This document shows positions 1 to 7,873 of a stretch of 64,000 nucleotides of DNA, piece after piece; the stretch's first letter is position 1, and each line of letters begins with the position of its first letter. The notes below the pieces were generated by a model. It did not search any database. It worked only from the letters and a program-made list of their open reading frames with translations, and was not told where the DNA came from. A program made the translations under genes and the position numbers. This DNA comes from Natronococcus sp. A-GB7 (GTDB lineage: Archaea; Halobacteriota; Halobacteria; Halobacteriales; Natrialbaceae). Location: assembly GCF_029688865.1 (NCBI RefSeq), contig NZ_JARUKV010000001.1:62001-126000 (forward strand), read 5' to 3'.

Positions 1-616
1 CGACGAGGCTGTCGACCAGCGCGGCGAGCGCGCGGTAGAACTCGACGTCGGCTTCCTCCGCGAGCGTCTCGCGGAACCGTCCGGTCCAGCGACCGAGGTG
101 GTCCTCGAGGAAGCTACCCTGCGCGTCGGTCACGACCTCGACGCCGGTGTCGTCGTCCTCGTTCTCCAGGTAGGCCGTCTGTAGGGCCAGATGGGAGAGG
201 AACTCGAGCTGGATGCAGAGGTGATCGGCACGCTCGCGGTTGCCGTCCTCCATCGACAGCCCGAACGCCTTGTAGAACCCCGACAGGTCCGCCAGCGTGT
301 CAGTACTGGTCACGATCGTGCCCGGGCTGTACTCGATCTGGTACTGCTGGATGTTACCGCCGGCCTCGAAACCGAACAGCGCGGACCAGTTCGAGTAGTA
401 CTCGTCGAACTCGTCCGCGTCGGTCGGCGACGCCTCGGCGACCGCCGCCGCATGTTCTTCGAGCGCCTCGTTGTCGAGGGCCCCTGCGGACTCGAGGAGC
501 TGCTTCTCGAACGTACCCGAGAGTAACGCGTCCTCGAGTTCGTCGTCGGGGCGGTCGAACGCGAGTGAGGCGAGCTTGTACAGTCGTGCGCGGTGAACGT
601 GTCGAAGTTTAGTCAT
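1..616 (-). CDS. TorD/DmsD-like molybdoenzyme chaperone, 3' end outside window
   Basis: About 205 residues are visible and the C-terminus lies beyond the left edge. The protein opens MTKLRHVHRARLYKLASLAF and is acidic and all-helical in character. It contains the segment QLEFLSHLALQTAYLENE followed by FLEDHLGRWTGRF. This matches the TorD/DmsD/NarJ chaperone pattern, in which an E/D-x2-H helix is followed by a 'fl..Hl..W...f' segment. These cytoplasmic chaperones bind the twin-arginine leader and apo-form of molybdenum reductases and hold them until cofactor insertion. It starts 2 nt downstream of the stop of the iron-sulfur subunit gene, so it is the third gene of the same operon, as expected for a dedicated chaperone. 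The ATG at 614-616 is the only sensible start. A heme-b membrane (gamma) subunit is not seen and could lie further left. Confidence 0.85.
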   Translation of the reverse strand, partial: MTKLRHVHRARLYKLASLAFDRPDDELEDALLSGTFEKQLLESAGALDNEALEEHAAAVAEASPTDADEFDEYYSNWSALFGFEAGGNIQQYQIEYSPGTIVTSTDTLADLSGFYKAFGLSMEDGNRERADHLCIQLEFLSHLALQTAYLENEDDDTGVEVVTDAQGSFLEDHLGRWTGRFRETLAEEADVEFYRALAALVDSLV

Positions 617-618
617 TG

Positions 619-1827
619 TTACGTGATGTCGAGCCGGTAGGCGTCGTTCTCCTCGTCGTAGAGGTCGCGTTCGTACTGCGGTTCCTCCATCGGGACGCGA
701 GCGACCGTCGAGCCGTCCTCGTCGTAGCCGATCGCCTCCTCGTCGGTGACCTCGAACTCCTCGACGCGCCACTCGGTCGACCCCATCAGGTGGAGCAGAC
801 CGCGGAGCTTGCGGTACTCCTCGTCGCCGCGACGGGCGGCCTGGTAGGTCTCCTTGGCCTCCTCGACGCGGGGGCCGAACATCTGGACGAGGTAATCCGT
901 CGGCACGTTGATCGGCGGGATGTAGTAGACGTTGGGCTCGAGGCCGAGCTGGGGGTACAGCGGCAGCGCAACCTCGGCGTCGTGGACCAGGTAATCGATC
1001 GGGTTCGAGGAGTCGGCCTCCTCGGGTGGATTGATCCAGCCGTGCTGGCGGATCTTGCCCAGACAGTTCTCGAAACACTGCGGAACGAGCCCTTCCTCGA
1101 CTTTCGGATAGCAGCCGACGCACTTCTGGGAGACGCCCTCCTGGGGGTTGTAGACGGACTTCCCGTACGGGCAGGCCCGCACGCACTCCTGGAACGCCTC
1201 GCAGTTCTCCTCGTCGATCAGGACGATTCCGTCCTCCTCGCGCTTGTAGACGGCCTGGATCGGACAGCCACCGGCACAGCCGGCGAACGTACAGTGGTTG
1301 CACAGCCGCGGGAGGTAGAAGAACCACATCGGGTGGGTTTCCTGGTCCTCCGAGATGTGCGTATCCGCCTGGAACTCCTCGCCGGCCGGCTCGTCCTCGC
1401 CGAGGTTGGGGTGGGCCCAGTCCTCGCTGTCGGGGCGGTAGCCCTCGATCCCCTCGCCGTGCATGTTCTCTGGATCGTCGTCGGGCTCCATGTCTTCCCA
1501 GTCGATGTCGTTGGCCTCGAAGATGGTGTCGCCGTCGTAGACGTACTCGCCGTCCTCCTGGGTCCACTCGCCAACGCCGAGTTCCTCGAGGATCTCCTTG
1601 TCCCAGCCGATGGGATGGGAGCCGTACGGTTTGGTCTCGACGTTGTTCCAGAACATGTGCTCCTGGCCCTCGCCATGGGTCCAGGTCGTCTTACACGACA
1701 GCGTACATGTCTGGCACGCGATACACTTGTTGATATCGAACACTGCCCCCCACTGTTTTTCCGGTCGGGACTCGCCGTAGGGGTACTCCATCTCGCGTCC
1801 GATCTGCCAGTTGTATACTTCAGCCAT
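619..1827 (-). CDS. Type II DMSO-reductase family iron-sulfur (beta) subunit, NarH/EbdB-like
   Basis: A 402-residue electron-transfer subunit. The first cysteine set, C35-x2-C38-x2-C41-x3-C45, is followed around residues 175-260 by CNHCTFAGCAGGCP, then CEAFQECVRACP, then KCVGCYPKVEEG and CFENC. This is the four-cluster layout of the NarH/EbdB/SerB/DdhB group. The residue between the first two cysteines of the CEAFQEC segment is Phe, where E. coli NarH has Trp. In NarH that substitution makes the cluster [3Fe-4S], so three [4Fe-4S] plus one [3Fe-4S] are expected. It has no signal peptide and would be carried across the membrane by the Tat leader of its partner. It lies 15 nt downstream of the catalytic subunit gene. 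The electron donor subunit and the physiological substrate are not visible. Confidence 0.92.
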   Translation of the reverse strand: MAEVYNWQIGREMEYPYGESRPEKQWGAVFDINKCIACQTCTLSCKTTWTHGEGQEHMFWNNVETKPYGSHPIGWDKEILEELGVGEWTQEDGEYVYDGDTIFEANDIDWEDMEPDDDPENMHGEGIEGYRPDSEDWAHPNLGEDEPAGEEFQADTHISEDQETHPMWFFYLPRLCNHCTFAGCAGGCPIQAVYKREEDGIVLIDEENCEAFQECVRACPYGKSVYNPQEGVSQKCVGCYPKVEEGLVPQCFENCLGKIRQHGWINPPEEADSSNPIDYLVHDAEVALPLYPQLGLEPNVYYIPPINVPTDYLVQMFGPRVEEAKETYQAARRGDEEYRKLRGLLHLMGSTEWRVEEFEVTDEEAIGYDEDGSTVARVPMEEPQYERDLYDEENDAYRLDIT

Positions 1828-1842
1828 TGGTAATCACCTGTG

Positions 1843-4800
1843 TTAGTCGTCGGAGGTCGTCACGAAGTTGCCGCTGAGGTACTCCTCCATCGATTCGTCT
1901 TCGGCGGACGGGCGGATGCCTTTCTCGACGGGCTCCCACTCGCCCTCGCCGTCCATGCCGCCATCTTCGGCCTTGTCGATCTTGACGAACGCCTCCTTGG
2001 GTGCGCCGTTCGCACAGTGAACGTCCGGTGCGAACCCTTCGCCGATGTTCTGACCAGCCATGTCCTTGCGGGGCATGCTGTCCGTCAGTCGGGTCGGCCG
2101 GAAGAACGACGTCGTGGCACTCTGGTGGCCACCCTGTCGGTAGAGGGAGACGTAGTCCGTGTCCTCGGACTTGGCCATGCCGTCGTCGCGCTCTTCCTGT
2201 GCCTCGTAGGATTTGTGCGACGTCTGGTTGACGTTCATCCAGCTTCGGGTAACTCCCTCGGGCATCGCGGGCTGGTACCGGACTCGCATCATCGCGCGGG
2301 CGTAATCGTCTTCGCCCTCGTCGGGATCGTACCCGATGTACGGGCGGTCCTGCGGGTCCGCATCGACCCACACGTAGTCACCGTCGGAGAGCCCCTCTTC
2401 CCGGGCGTCAGTGGGGTTCATCTCGACGTAGCCCTCACCGTAGTACGGCATCCGCTCGTCCTCGCGGTGCATGTCGCCGTGGTTGCCCCACCATACCGCG
2501 ATGTTCGGCAGGGAGTTCGCGAAGGTGTGGGCTCCGTGGCGGTACTTCGGCGTCATGTAGATGTACTCGTACCCTTCGGCCAGCTCCGAGAGGGGGTGGC
2601 TGGAGTCGAGCAGCTCCGTCGGCGTCCTGATCACGTTTCGGACCTGCCGGGCCTTCGTGTCGCCGACGCCGTCGTCCTCCCAGCCGAGATCGTCCGGCGT
2701 TTCGGGGTCGATCACCGGGCTGTCGCTGTCGTCGACCAGGACGTTCGGTTCGTAGGGAGTCGCGTCGATCGGCTCGCGATGAACCGGGATGTTCTCACCC
2801 GATTGCGTGAACTCCGCTTCTTCACGGAAGAACTCCATCCGTCCGGTCTTGGTGTACCAGGGATCGTCGTCCTGGATCTGCCGGCTGCCGACGTACTTCG
2901 GGTAGGTCCGGGACATAATCAGCGCCGGCGTCCCGTCCTCGGCGTCGTCGAGCAGTTCCTCGACGTCGTACCCCTTAACCATGTTCGAGTTGTCGATGAT
3001 CCGCTGGAGGTACGGCTTGGCCTTGTACTCGTCCTCGTCGATGAACTCCCAGTAGTCATCGAAGCGCGGCTCGTCGAGGTTCTCGGCGAGCTTCTGGGCG
3101 ACGCCCTTGTAGTGTTGGGCGTCGTTGCGCGTGTTGTAGATCCGGTCGATTCCGGACTCGGGCATCGTGATGACGAACGGGTTCGTCACCGATGCCGTGA
3201 TGTCGTGGACGTTGTGCTCGGCCCACGAGTCGGCCGGGAAGACGATGTCCGAGTACTCACAGGTCATCGTCCACCACCACTCGCTACAGAAGAACGCCTC
3301 GATGCGACCCGTCCGGAGGGCGCTCTCGATGATCTTGTACGCGCCCTTCGCGTTGCCGAGGAACGAGTTCGACCCGGCGATCCACACCGACTTCGTCGGC
3401 GTGTGCATGTGCGAGTCGCCCTGGAAGTACTCGCCCTCGACTTCCAGTGGCTCGTCGAGGTTGGCGTACCAGTGGGCCGACTGCATGTCGAACCGGCCGT
3501 CGACCTCCGCGGGCTCGTCCGGATCGAGTTCGGGATCGAAGGGGGTTTCCTGGGTGTACTGCCAGACGCCGTTGAAGTACGCCGCGCGGTAGTTACCGGC
3601 GTAGCTGCCGATGTTCCCGCTGAAGCTGCCGACGTTCTGGGTCAGCGACGCGACCAGGAAGGCTGCGCGGTCTTTCAGGTCCTGGTTCGTGTAGTGGTTC
3701 GGACCCATTCCTGTCAGGATGAGCGTCTCCTCCTGGTTGTCGGCGAGGTCGTGGGCGAGGTTCTCGACCGCTTCCGGGGCGGTCCCGGTTACGTCGGCGG
3801 TCGAGTCCGTATCCCACGTTTCGACGAGATGCTCTCTGATGAGATCGAAGACCGGACGCACCTCGACCGTCTCGCCGTTGGCGAGTTCGACCTCGAAGGT
3901 GCCCTCGAGCGTCGCCGCGACGTCGAACTCGTCGCCGACCTCTTCGCGGGTAACCGCCTCCAGCTCACCGGTTTCGTCGTCGCGGACCACGAAGTCGCCC
4001 CACTCCTCGCGCATCTCGTCGGTGATGAACTGCTCGTCGACGTCGGTGATGTCGACGCCCGGACGCTCGCTCTCGTCGGCGACCGTCGCCGTCGTCTCGA
4101 GCTCGCCAAGTTCGTAGTCCTCCATGACGTCGCTCGCGCGCAGGAACTCGCCGTCGTCCAGTCGGACGAGCATCGGGAGGTCCGTGTACTTGCGGACGAA
4201 CTCCTCGTCGTAGAGTTCCTCCTCGATGAGGACCCGTGCCGCGCCGAGGAACAGCGCTGAGTCGGTCGCCGGCCGGACAGTGATCAGCTCGTCACACTTC
4301 GAGGCCGTCGCGTTGTAGTCGGTGAAGATGCCAGTGACCTTCGTGCCCTTCAGGCGGGCCTCGGTCAGCCAGTGGCAGTCGGCCATCTTCGTCGTCAGGA
4401 AGTTGATCCCACAGAGGACCACGTGGTCGGCGTACTCGACGTTCGCCAGGTCGAAGTCGACCGTCTGCTGGCCGGTGACCATCGGGTGGCCCGGCGGCAG
4501 GTCGGTGTGGAACGAGTAGTTGTCCAGGCCGACCGCGCCCAGAGCCTCGTCCTCGCCGACGTCCCGGACGTGGTGGTCGAGAAGCGCCATCGAGTTCGCC
4601 GTCCGATACTGGCCGAACAGCTTGATCGGACCGAGCAGCGGCATCCCGCCGCGGAACTTCATCGAACGGACGCCGGCGCCCTCGGTCTGCTCGACGACGC
4701 GCTCGTCGTAGTCTTGCTCGAGCAGGGCTTCCATACCGCTCTGTCCGCTGTACTGCTCGGCGATCTCGATGAACGTCTCGGCAGCGATCTCGTAGGCCTC

Positions 4801-5349
4801 CTCGTGGTCGACCTCGATGAAGTCGTCCTCGCCGCGGTTGGCGTACTCCTCGGGCATCGAGCCGTCGTCCTCGCGGGGGAAACCGTCCTCGTACCACTCG
4901 AGGAACCCCTCGCGGACCATCGGGGCCTTCACGCGGCGGTCGCTGTAGAACCGCTCGATCATCGCCAGACCCTTGTTACACACGCGGGGGTCCCAGCGCT
5001 GGGTCGCCTGGTTGCCGTGCAGGTCCGTCGCCTCGCCGTAGTTCATCGACGGGCCGAGGCGAGTGATTTCGCCGTTCTTGACCGACGCCTCGAGGTAGCA
5101 GTTGTGCGTGTCGTTCGGCTGGCACGTGAGCATGTAGGAGTCGTCGGGCTCCCACACGTCGCGGTAGTGCTCCTCCCACTCGCGATTCGGATACTCCTCG
5201 AGTGGGTTCATCGGTCCCTCGTCGGCGTCGCCCGAGAGTCGGCGGTAGCCCAGCAGCCCGAGTCCGGAGGCACCGGCGACCCCGGCCGCCGCGGCGCCGA
5301 GCTCGCGGCGGGTCATCTCGATGCCGGCGTCGTCCTCGGATTCAGACAT
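1843..5349 (-). CDS. Type II DMSO-reductase family molybdopterin catalytic (alpha) subunit, Tat-exported
   Basis: A 1168-residue molybdo-bis(pyranopterin guanine dinucleotide) oxidoreductase. A twin-arginine leader (TRREL at residues 13-17, then an Ala/Gly-rich hydrophobic stretch) indicates folded export. The probable molybdenum ligand is D283 in HTDLPPGHPM, which aligns with the E. coli NarG ligand Asp in CDLPPASP. Other NarG/EbdA-like blocks are LTEARLKGTKV and the YTDLPMLVRLDDG segment. These assign it to the Asp-ligated type II group (NarG, SerA, EbdA, DdhA, PcrA). The first iron-sulfur motif is unusual: C76-x3-D80-x3-C84 and C124, with H82 nearby, against His-x3-Cys-x3-Cys in NarG. The substrate (DMSO, nitrate, chlorate, selenate or other) cannot be decided from sequence. 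It is the first gene of the operon with the beta subunit and TorD-like chaperone. Confidence 0.9.
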   Translation of the reverse strand: MSESEDDAGIEMTRRELGAAAAGVAGASGLGLLGYRRLSGDADEGPMNPLEEYPNREWEEHYRDVWEPDDSYMLTCQPNDTHNCYLEASVKNGEITRLGPSMNYGEATDLHGNQATQRWDPRVCNKGLAMIERFYSDRRVKAPMVREGFLEWYEDGFPREDDGSMPEEYANRGEDDFIEVDHEEAYEIAAETFIEIAEQYSGQSGMEALLEQDYDERVVEQTEGAGVRSMKFRGGMPLLGPIKLFGQYRTANSMALLDHHVRDVGEDEALGAVGLDNYSFHTDLPPGHPMVTGQQTVDFDLANVEYADHVVLCGINFLTTKMADCHWLTEARLKGTKVTGIFTDYNATASKCDELITVRPATDSALFLGAARVLIEEELYDEEFVRKYTDLPMLVRLDDGEFLRASDVMEDYELGELETTATVADESERPGVDITDVDEQFITDEMREEWGDFVVRDDETGELEAVTREEVGDEFDVAATLEGTFEVELANGETVEVRPVFDLIREHLVETWDTDSTADVTGTAPEAVENLAHDLADNQEETLILTGMGPNHYTNQDLKDRAAFLVASLTQNVGSFSGNIGSYAGNYRAAYFNGVWQYTQETPFDPELDPDEPAEVDGRFDMQSAHWYANLDEPLEVEGEYFQGDSHMHTPTKSVWIAGSNSFLGNAKGAYKIIESALRTGRIEAFFCSEWWWTMTCEYSDIVFPADSWAEHNVHDITASVTNPFVITMPESGIDRIYNTRNDAQHYKGVAQKLAENLDEPRFDDYWEFIDEDEYKAKPYLQRIIDNSNMVKGYDVEELLDDAEDGTPALIMSRTYPKYVGSRQIQDDDPWYTKTGRMEFFREEAEFTQSGENIPVHREPIDATPYEPNVLVDDSDSPVIDPETPDDLGWEDDGVGDTKARQVRNVIRTPTELLDSSHPLSELAEGYEYIYMTPKYRHGAHTFANSLPNIAVWWGNHGDMHREDERMPYYGEGYVEMNPTDAREEGLSDGDYVWVDADPQDRPYIGYDPDEGEDDYARAMMRVRYQPAMPEGVTRSWMNVNQTSHKSYEAQEERDDGMAKSEDTDYVSLYRQGGHQSATTSFFRPTRLTDSMPRKDMAGQNIGEGFAPDVHCANGAPKEAFVKIDKAEDGGMDGEGEWEPVEKGIRPSAEDESMEEYLSGNFVTTSDD

Positions 5350-5717
5350 CGTCCCACCCCGCGGACGTCGCTCGAAGCGAGCCGACGGACGGTGCGGTCG
5401 TTACCCGGCACGGATGCCGTTCCGTGGGTTCCGATTGTCCGTGTTTCATACAGGATGTCGTTGGGAGTCCGTTCTTTAACCAGACGCGGCTGTTCCCAGC
5501 AAATGGGGACGAGCGGCCCAGAGACCACGGTATAGCGGGCCATTTATAACAGGGTTGGAAAAGGAACGAGACACCGGTTCGGATCGTTCGAAAGCCGTTC
5601 CGGACGACCGCCGAGCCGAGGACGCGAGCGTCGGGTCGAATCGACTCGAGGCGGATTGACGCTTCGAGTCAGGTTGACGGCCCGAGTCGGGTTGACGCCT
5701 CGAGCCGGATCGATGAC
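5350..5717. other. Upstream region of the molybdoenzyme operon
   Basis: A 368-nt non-coding gap between the reductase operon and the upstream Mrp-type gene, both on the minus strand. It holds a candidate TATA element at 5541-5550. Just 3' of the Mrp gene (5640-5715) there are three short repeats of a CGAGTC(G/A)GGTTGACG-like sequence. Nothing in it looks coding. If the TATA box is real, the reductase mRNA would carry a leader of roughly 170 nt, which is long for a haloarchaeon and could hold operator sites. Confidence 0.5.
5541..5550 (-). promoter_or_regulatory. Candidate TATA box for the molybdoenzyme operon
   Basis: Read on the minus strand the sequence is GTTATAAATG, a good archaeal TATA box in an otherwise G+C-rich gap. 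It lies about 190 nt upstream of the catalytic-subunit ATG, so the transcript would have a long leader. I see no other comparable A/T element closer to the gene. Confidence 0.4.
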
Positions 5718-7013
5718 TCAGGCCAGGAGTTCGGACCGCGCGAGCGGCTCGGTTTCGAACTCGACGAGCCAGCCCTCCTGTCCGAGATCCTCGACGTCGG
5801 CTCGCTCGAGGCGTTTGCCGTCGGACTCGAGGGTCTCCGCGACGGACTCGCGGAGCCGCTCGGGGTCGTGGCGACAGAGCAGCGATAGTCGGCCGTCCTC
5901 GGCGATACCGAGTTCGGTGATCGCCTGTCGCTTGCAGGCCTCTGGCGGGAGCCCACGCAGGTCGATGGCGTCCTCGGGCGCCCGCGTTCCGCCCTTCCCG
6001 GCGACGAACGATTCGACGGTCTCGGCGAGATCGGCGATCGCCCGCTCCCCCGCCGAGGTGCCGTCCACGAACGATCGCTCCGTCGGGTTCCGAAGCGCGG
6101 GGTCGAACGGAACGGGTTCGATCGAGGCGACCGCGTCCTCGTTGATCGCGTCCTCGAGGTTGCGCCCGTCGCCGTCGTATGGCGACTCGTTCGTTTCGGT
6201 CGCGGTCATGTTCGGGACGACGCCGATCGTCTCGACGTCGTTCGCGGTGAACAGGGCGCCGGTACGTTCGGTTGCCCTGACGCCGGCGTCGGTCGGCGTG
6301 CTCACGAGCAGGGCGCCGTCGAGCGGTGCCTGCTGAACGATCGTGTAGACTGCGTCGCCGATCCCCGGCGGAAGGTCGACCAGGAGCACGTCCCGGTCGT
6401 CCCAGGTCGCGTCCCCGAGGAGGTCCTTGAGGACGTCGTGGACCATTGCGCCGCGCCAGGCGACGGGGCCGTCCTCGGCGATCAGATCGAGGCTGACGAC
6501 CTCGATTCCGTCGGCATCGATCGGCTGGGGTCGACCCGAGGGGGTGTTCTGGATCGGTCCCTCGGCACCCAGCAAGTCGGGGATGTCGGGTGCGTAAACG
6601 TTTGCGTCGAAGACCGCCACGTCGAGCCCGGACTCGTCGAGCGCACGCGCGAGCGCGGCGGTGATCGTCGTCTTGCCGACGCCACCCTTCGCGCTGCCGA
6701 TCGCGATCAGCGAGTCGACGCCCGTGACGGGAAGGCCGCTCTCGGGCGCCTCGGCGTCGGTCGCCTCGATCCGGACGTGGTCGATCCCCTCCGTGGCGAG
6801 CCCGGCGCCTCGAAGCTGGTCCGAGAGGCGTTCGCTCAGCCGTCGGTTGAGCCGATCGAAGACGACCGTGAACGTGACGACGCCGTCCTCGACGGAGACG
6901 TCCTCGAGCAACTGCTCGCTGACCGGGTCGCCGTCGGCTAACTGTACCTCCCGCGTTCGGTCGATAACTGCGCGTTTGGTCTCGTCGTCCGTCCGCGGTG
7001 TCTCGTCTTCCAT
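5718..7013 (-). CDS. Mrp/NBP35-type P-loop ATPase with C-terminal DUF2249-like domain
   Basis: A 431-residue protein. Residues 10-85 resemble the MIP18/DUF59 domain that precedes many archaeal Mrp ATPases. Residues 106-116 form the deviant Walker A loop GSAKGGVGKTT, followed by FDANVYAPDIP and the LLVDLPPGIGD Walker B/switch region, as in Mrp/ApbC iron-sulfur carriers. The usual Mrp CxxC after the 'gvVeNM' segment is missing: here it reads GVVPNMTATE. From about residue 345 an extra domain begins with DLRGLPPEACKRQ and GRLSLLCRHDPERL, which resembles DUF2249 and contains two cysteines. It lies directly upstream of the molybdoenzyme operon on the same strand, suggesting a role in cluster or cofactor assembly for that enzyme. 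This role is inferred from position only. Confidence 0.8.
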   Translation of the reverse strand: MEDETPRTDDETKRAVIDRTREVQLADGDPVSEQLLEDVSVEDGVVTFTVVFDRLNRRLSERLSDQLRGAGLATEGIDHVRIEATDAEAPESGLPVTGVDSLIAIGSAKGGVGKTTITAALARALDESGLDVAVFDANVYAPDIPDLLGAEGPIQNTPSGRPQPIDADGIEVVSLDLIAEDGPVAWRGAMVHDVLKDLLGDATWDDRDVLLVDLPPGIGDAVYTIVQQAPLDGALLVSTPTDAGVRATERTGALFTANDVETIGVVPNMTATETNESPYDGDGRNLEDAINEDAVASIEPVPFDPALRNPTERSFVDGTSAGERAIADLAETVESFVAGKGGTRAPEDAIDLRGLPPEACKRQAITELGIAEDGRLSLLCRHDPERLRESVAETLESDGKRLERADVEDLGQEGWLVEFETEPLARSELLA

Positions 7014-7114
7014 AGTCGCGTGTTCGGAACGGACGGTATTTCACCCAGCGTCTCTTCCCAGGGGCTGGGAAGACGACGTCGGACGGGGAAACTACTCTCG
7101 GACCCGTCCCCCGG

Positions 7115-7135
7115 TCCCCTCGTTCAGAGTGTAAC
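7115..7135 (-). repeat. Origin recognition box 1 (GAACGAGGGG subclass)
   Basis: On the minus strand it reads GTTACACTCTGAACGAGGGG plus one A. It differs from the boxes at 7671 and 9346 by an A for T in the TTTCAC part and lacks the downstream TGGG. The G-run faces away from the unwinding region. Confidence 0.8.
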
Positions 7136-7179
7136 GGCTCGAGCGGGAACCGGGAGGACTGGCGAGGTGTAGTCGCGGC

Positions 7180-7203
7180 GTTTCACTCTGAATTGGGTGT
7201 GTG
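7180..7203 (+). repeat. Origin recognition box 2 (GAATTGGG subclass)
   Basis: It begins GTTTCACTCTGAATTGGG and continues TGTGTG. It is convergent with box 3, only 6 nt away, so the two form an imperfect inverted repeat whose G-runs point at each other. Confidence 0.85.
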
Positions 7204-7209
7204 TCCACC

Positions 7210-7233
7210 CCCACCCCCAATTCAGAGTGAAAA
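7210..7233 (-). repeat. Origin recognition box 3 (GAATTGGG subclass)
   Basis: On the minus strand it reads TTTTCACTCTGAATTGGGGG and ends TGGG. It is the partner of box 2. The shared core TTTCACTCTGAATTGGG is identical in both. Confidence 0.85.
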
Positions 7234-7399
7234 GGCCTTCGAAGGTGTCCGCCCCCGCGAGGGCGGATGGCGTGAAGCGGCTACTACTCGAGAGTCGGCG
7301 TATCGGACGAGAAGGCCACGTACAAGCCGCTTCGAGACGACTCCGGACGGCCGCTCGATCGAAAGGGAAGAGCGGAGTTGGTACTCCGCCCCAGGAGTT

Positions 7400-7600
7400 G
7401 TTCCCACTATCCTATCTTATACCTAGGTAGGATTCTAGATAGATACAGTAACTAGCTAGATCTATTCTAGGTGTCGTCCGAGAACAAGTGATAATAACCT
7501 ATACCATAAAATATAATACTAACTAGTAGACCTCGTTTGAGGAAGTAGTAGTAGTAGCAGTAGCAGTAGTATACCTACACTTTCGTGTTAGTCGTTACCT
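7400..7600. other. A/T-rich DNA-unwinding element
   Basis: About 200 nt of A/T-rich sequence in an otherwise G+C-rich chromosome, including ATACCATAAAATATAATACT at 7501-7520. Several CTAG tetramers (7430-7475) are present, a word that is generally rare in such genomes. A run of GTA/GCA triplets lies at 7544-7571. It sits between boxes 3 and 4, where strand opening would be expected. Confidence 0.75.
7544..7571 (+). repeat. (GTA/GCA)n trinucleotide tract in the unwinding element
   Basis: About nine consecutive AGT/AGC triplets, with two T-to-C interruptions, at the right side of the A/T-rich region. The purine/pyrimidine regularity fits a melting or spacer element. No coding meaning is seen. 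Confidence 0.8.
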
Positions 7601-7670
7601 CTGTTCCCGATCCTTCTCCCCCCAGTTCACTCCATCCACCTCACCCCACCCCCACCCGCTCTCTCGACTC

Positions 7671-7695
7671 GTTTCACTCTGAACGAGGGGTGGGG
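7671..7695 (+). repeat. Origin recognition box 4 (GAACGAGGGG subclass)
   Basis: It begins GTTTCACTCTGAACGAGGGG and continues TGGGGG. It is the strongest copy, with a long G-run, and lies right of the unwinding element, oriented opposite to box 1. Confidence 0.88.
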
Positions 7696-7842
7696 GAGGG
7701 GTCGGGGCGAAGCGGGGATTCGGAGGCGTCGTCCCAGAGTTCAGTCTGCATGCGGCCTTCGGGCCTCCCTTACGGCTTCTCTCGAAATGCGCCGGTTCAA
7801 CGCCGCTCGGGATCCGTTATCAGTCTGAGCTACCTTCCATAG

Positions 7843-7852
7843 TTTTATTATA
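7843..7852 (+). promoter_or_regulatory. TATA box of orc1/cdc6
   Basis: TTTTATTATA centred about 26 nt upstream of the ATG at 7874. Transcription would start at or within a few nucleotides of the start codon, so the mRNA is probably leaderless. Confidence 0.6.
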
Positions 7853-7873
7853 CGACTCTCCAAGGACAGCAAC

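Larger units (their letters stand above)
7115..7695. other. oriC: Replication origin (oriC): ORB boxes flanking an A/T-rich unwinding region
   Basis: The intergenic region 7014-7873 upstream of orc1/cdc6 holds the standard archaeal origin layout. Copies of the box TTTCACTCTGAACGAGGGG and a variant lie at 7115-7135 (minus), 7180-7203 (plus), 7210-7233 (minus) and 7671-7695 (plus). Between them, about 7400-7600, lies the only strongly A/T-rich stretch of the region, a likely DNA-unwinding element. The outermost boxes on the two sides point in opposite directions with their G-runs facing away from the unwinding element, as in known haloarchaeal origins. A fifth box lies past the orc gene. No other coding sequence is apparent in the gap; the open frames there are short and repeat-derived. 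Confidence 0.88.

Noticed and set aside
5313-5543. Small open frame upstream of the molybdoenzyme subunit, starting next to the TATA element
   Set aside because: No haloarchaeal composition or ribosome-binding site. It overlaps the start of the Tat signal of the catalytic subunit in another frame.
7544-7571. Possible CRISPR or microsatellite-coding tract
   Set aside because: Simple triplet repetition without spacers, inside the A/T-rich origin element; not coding.
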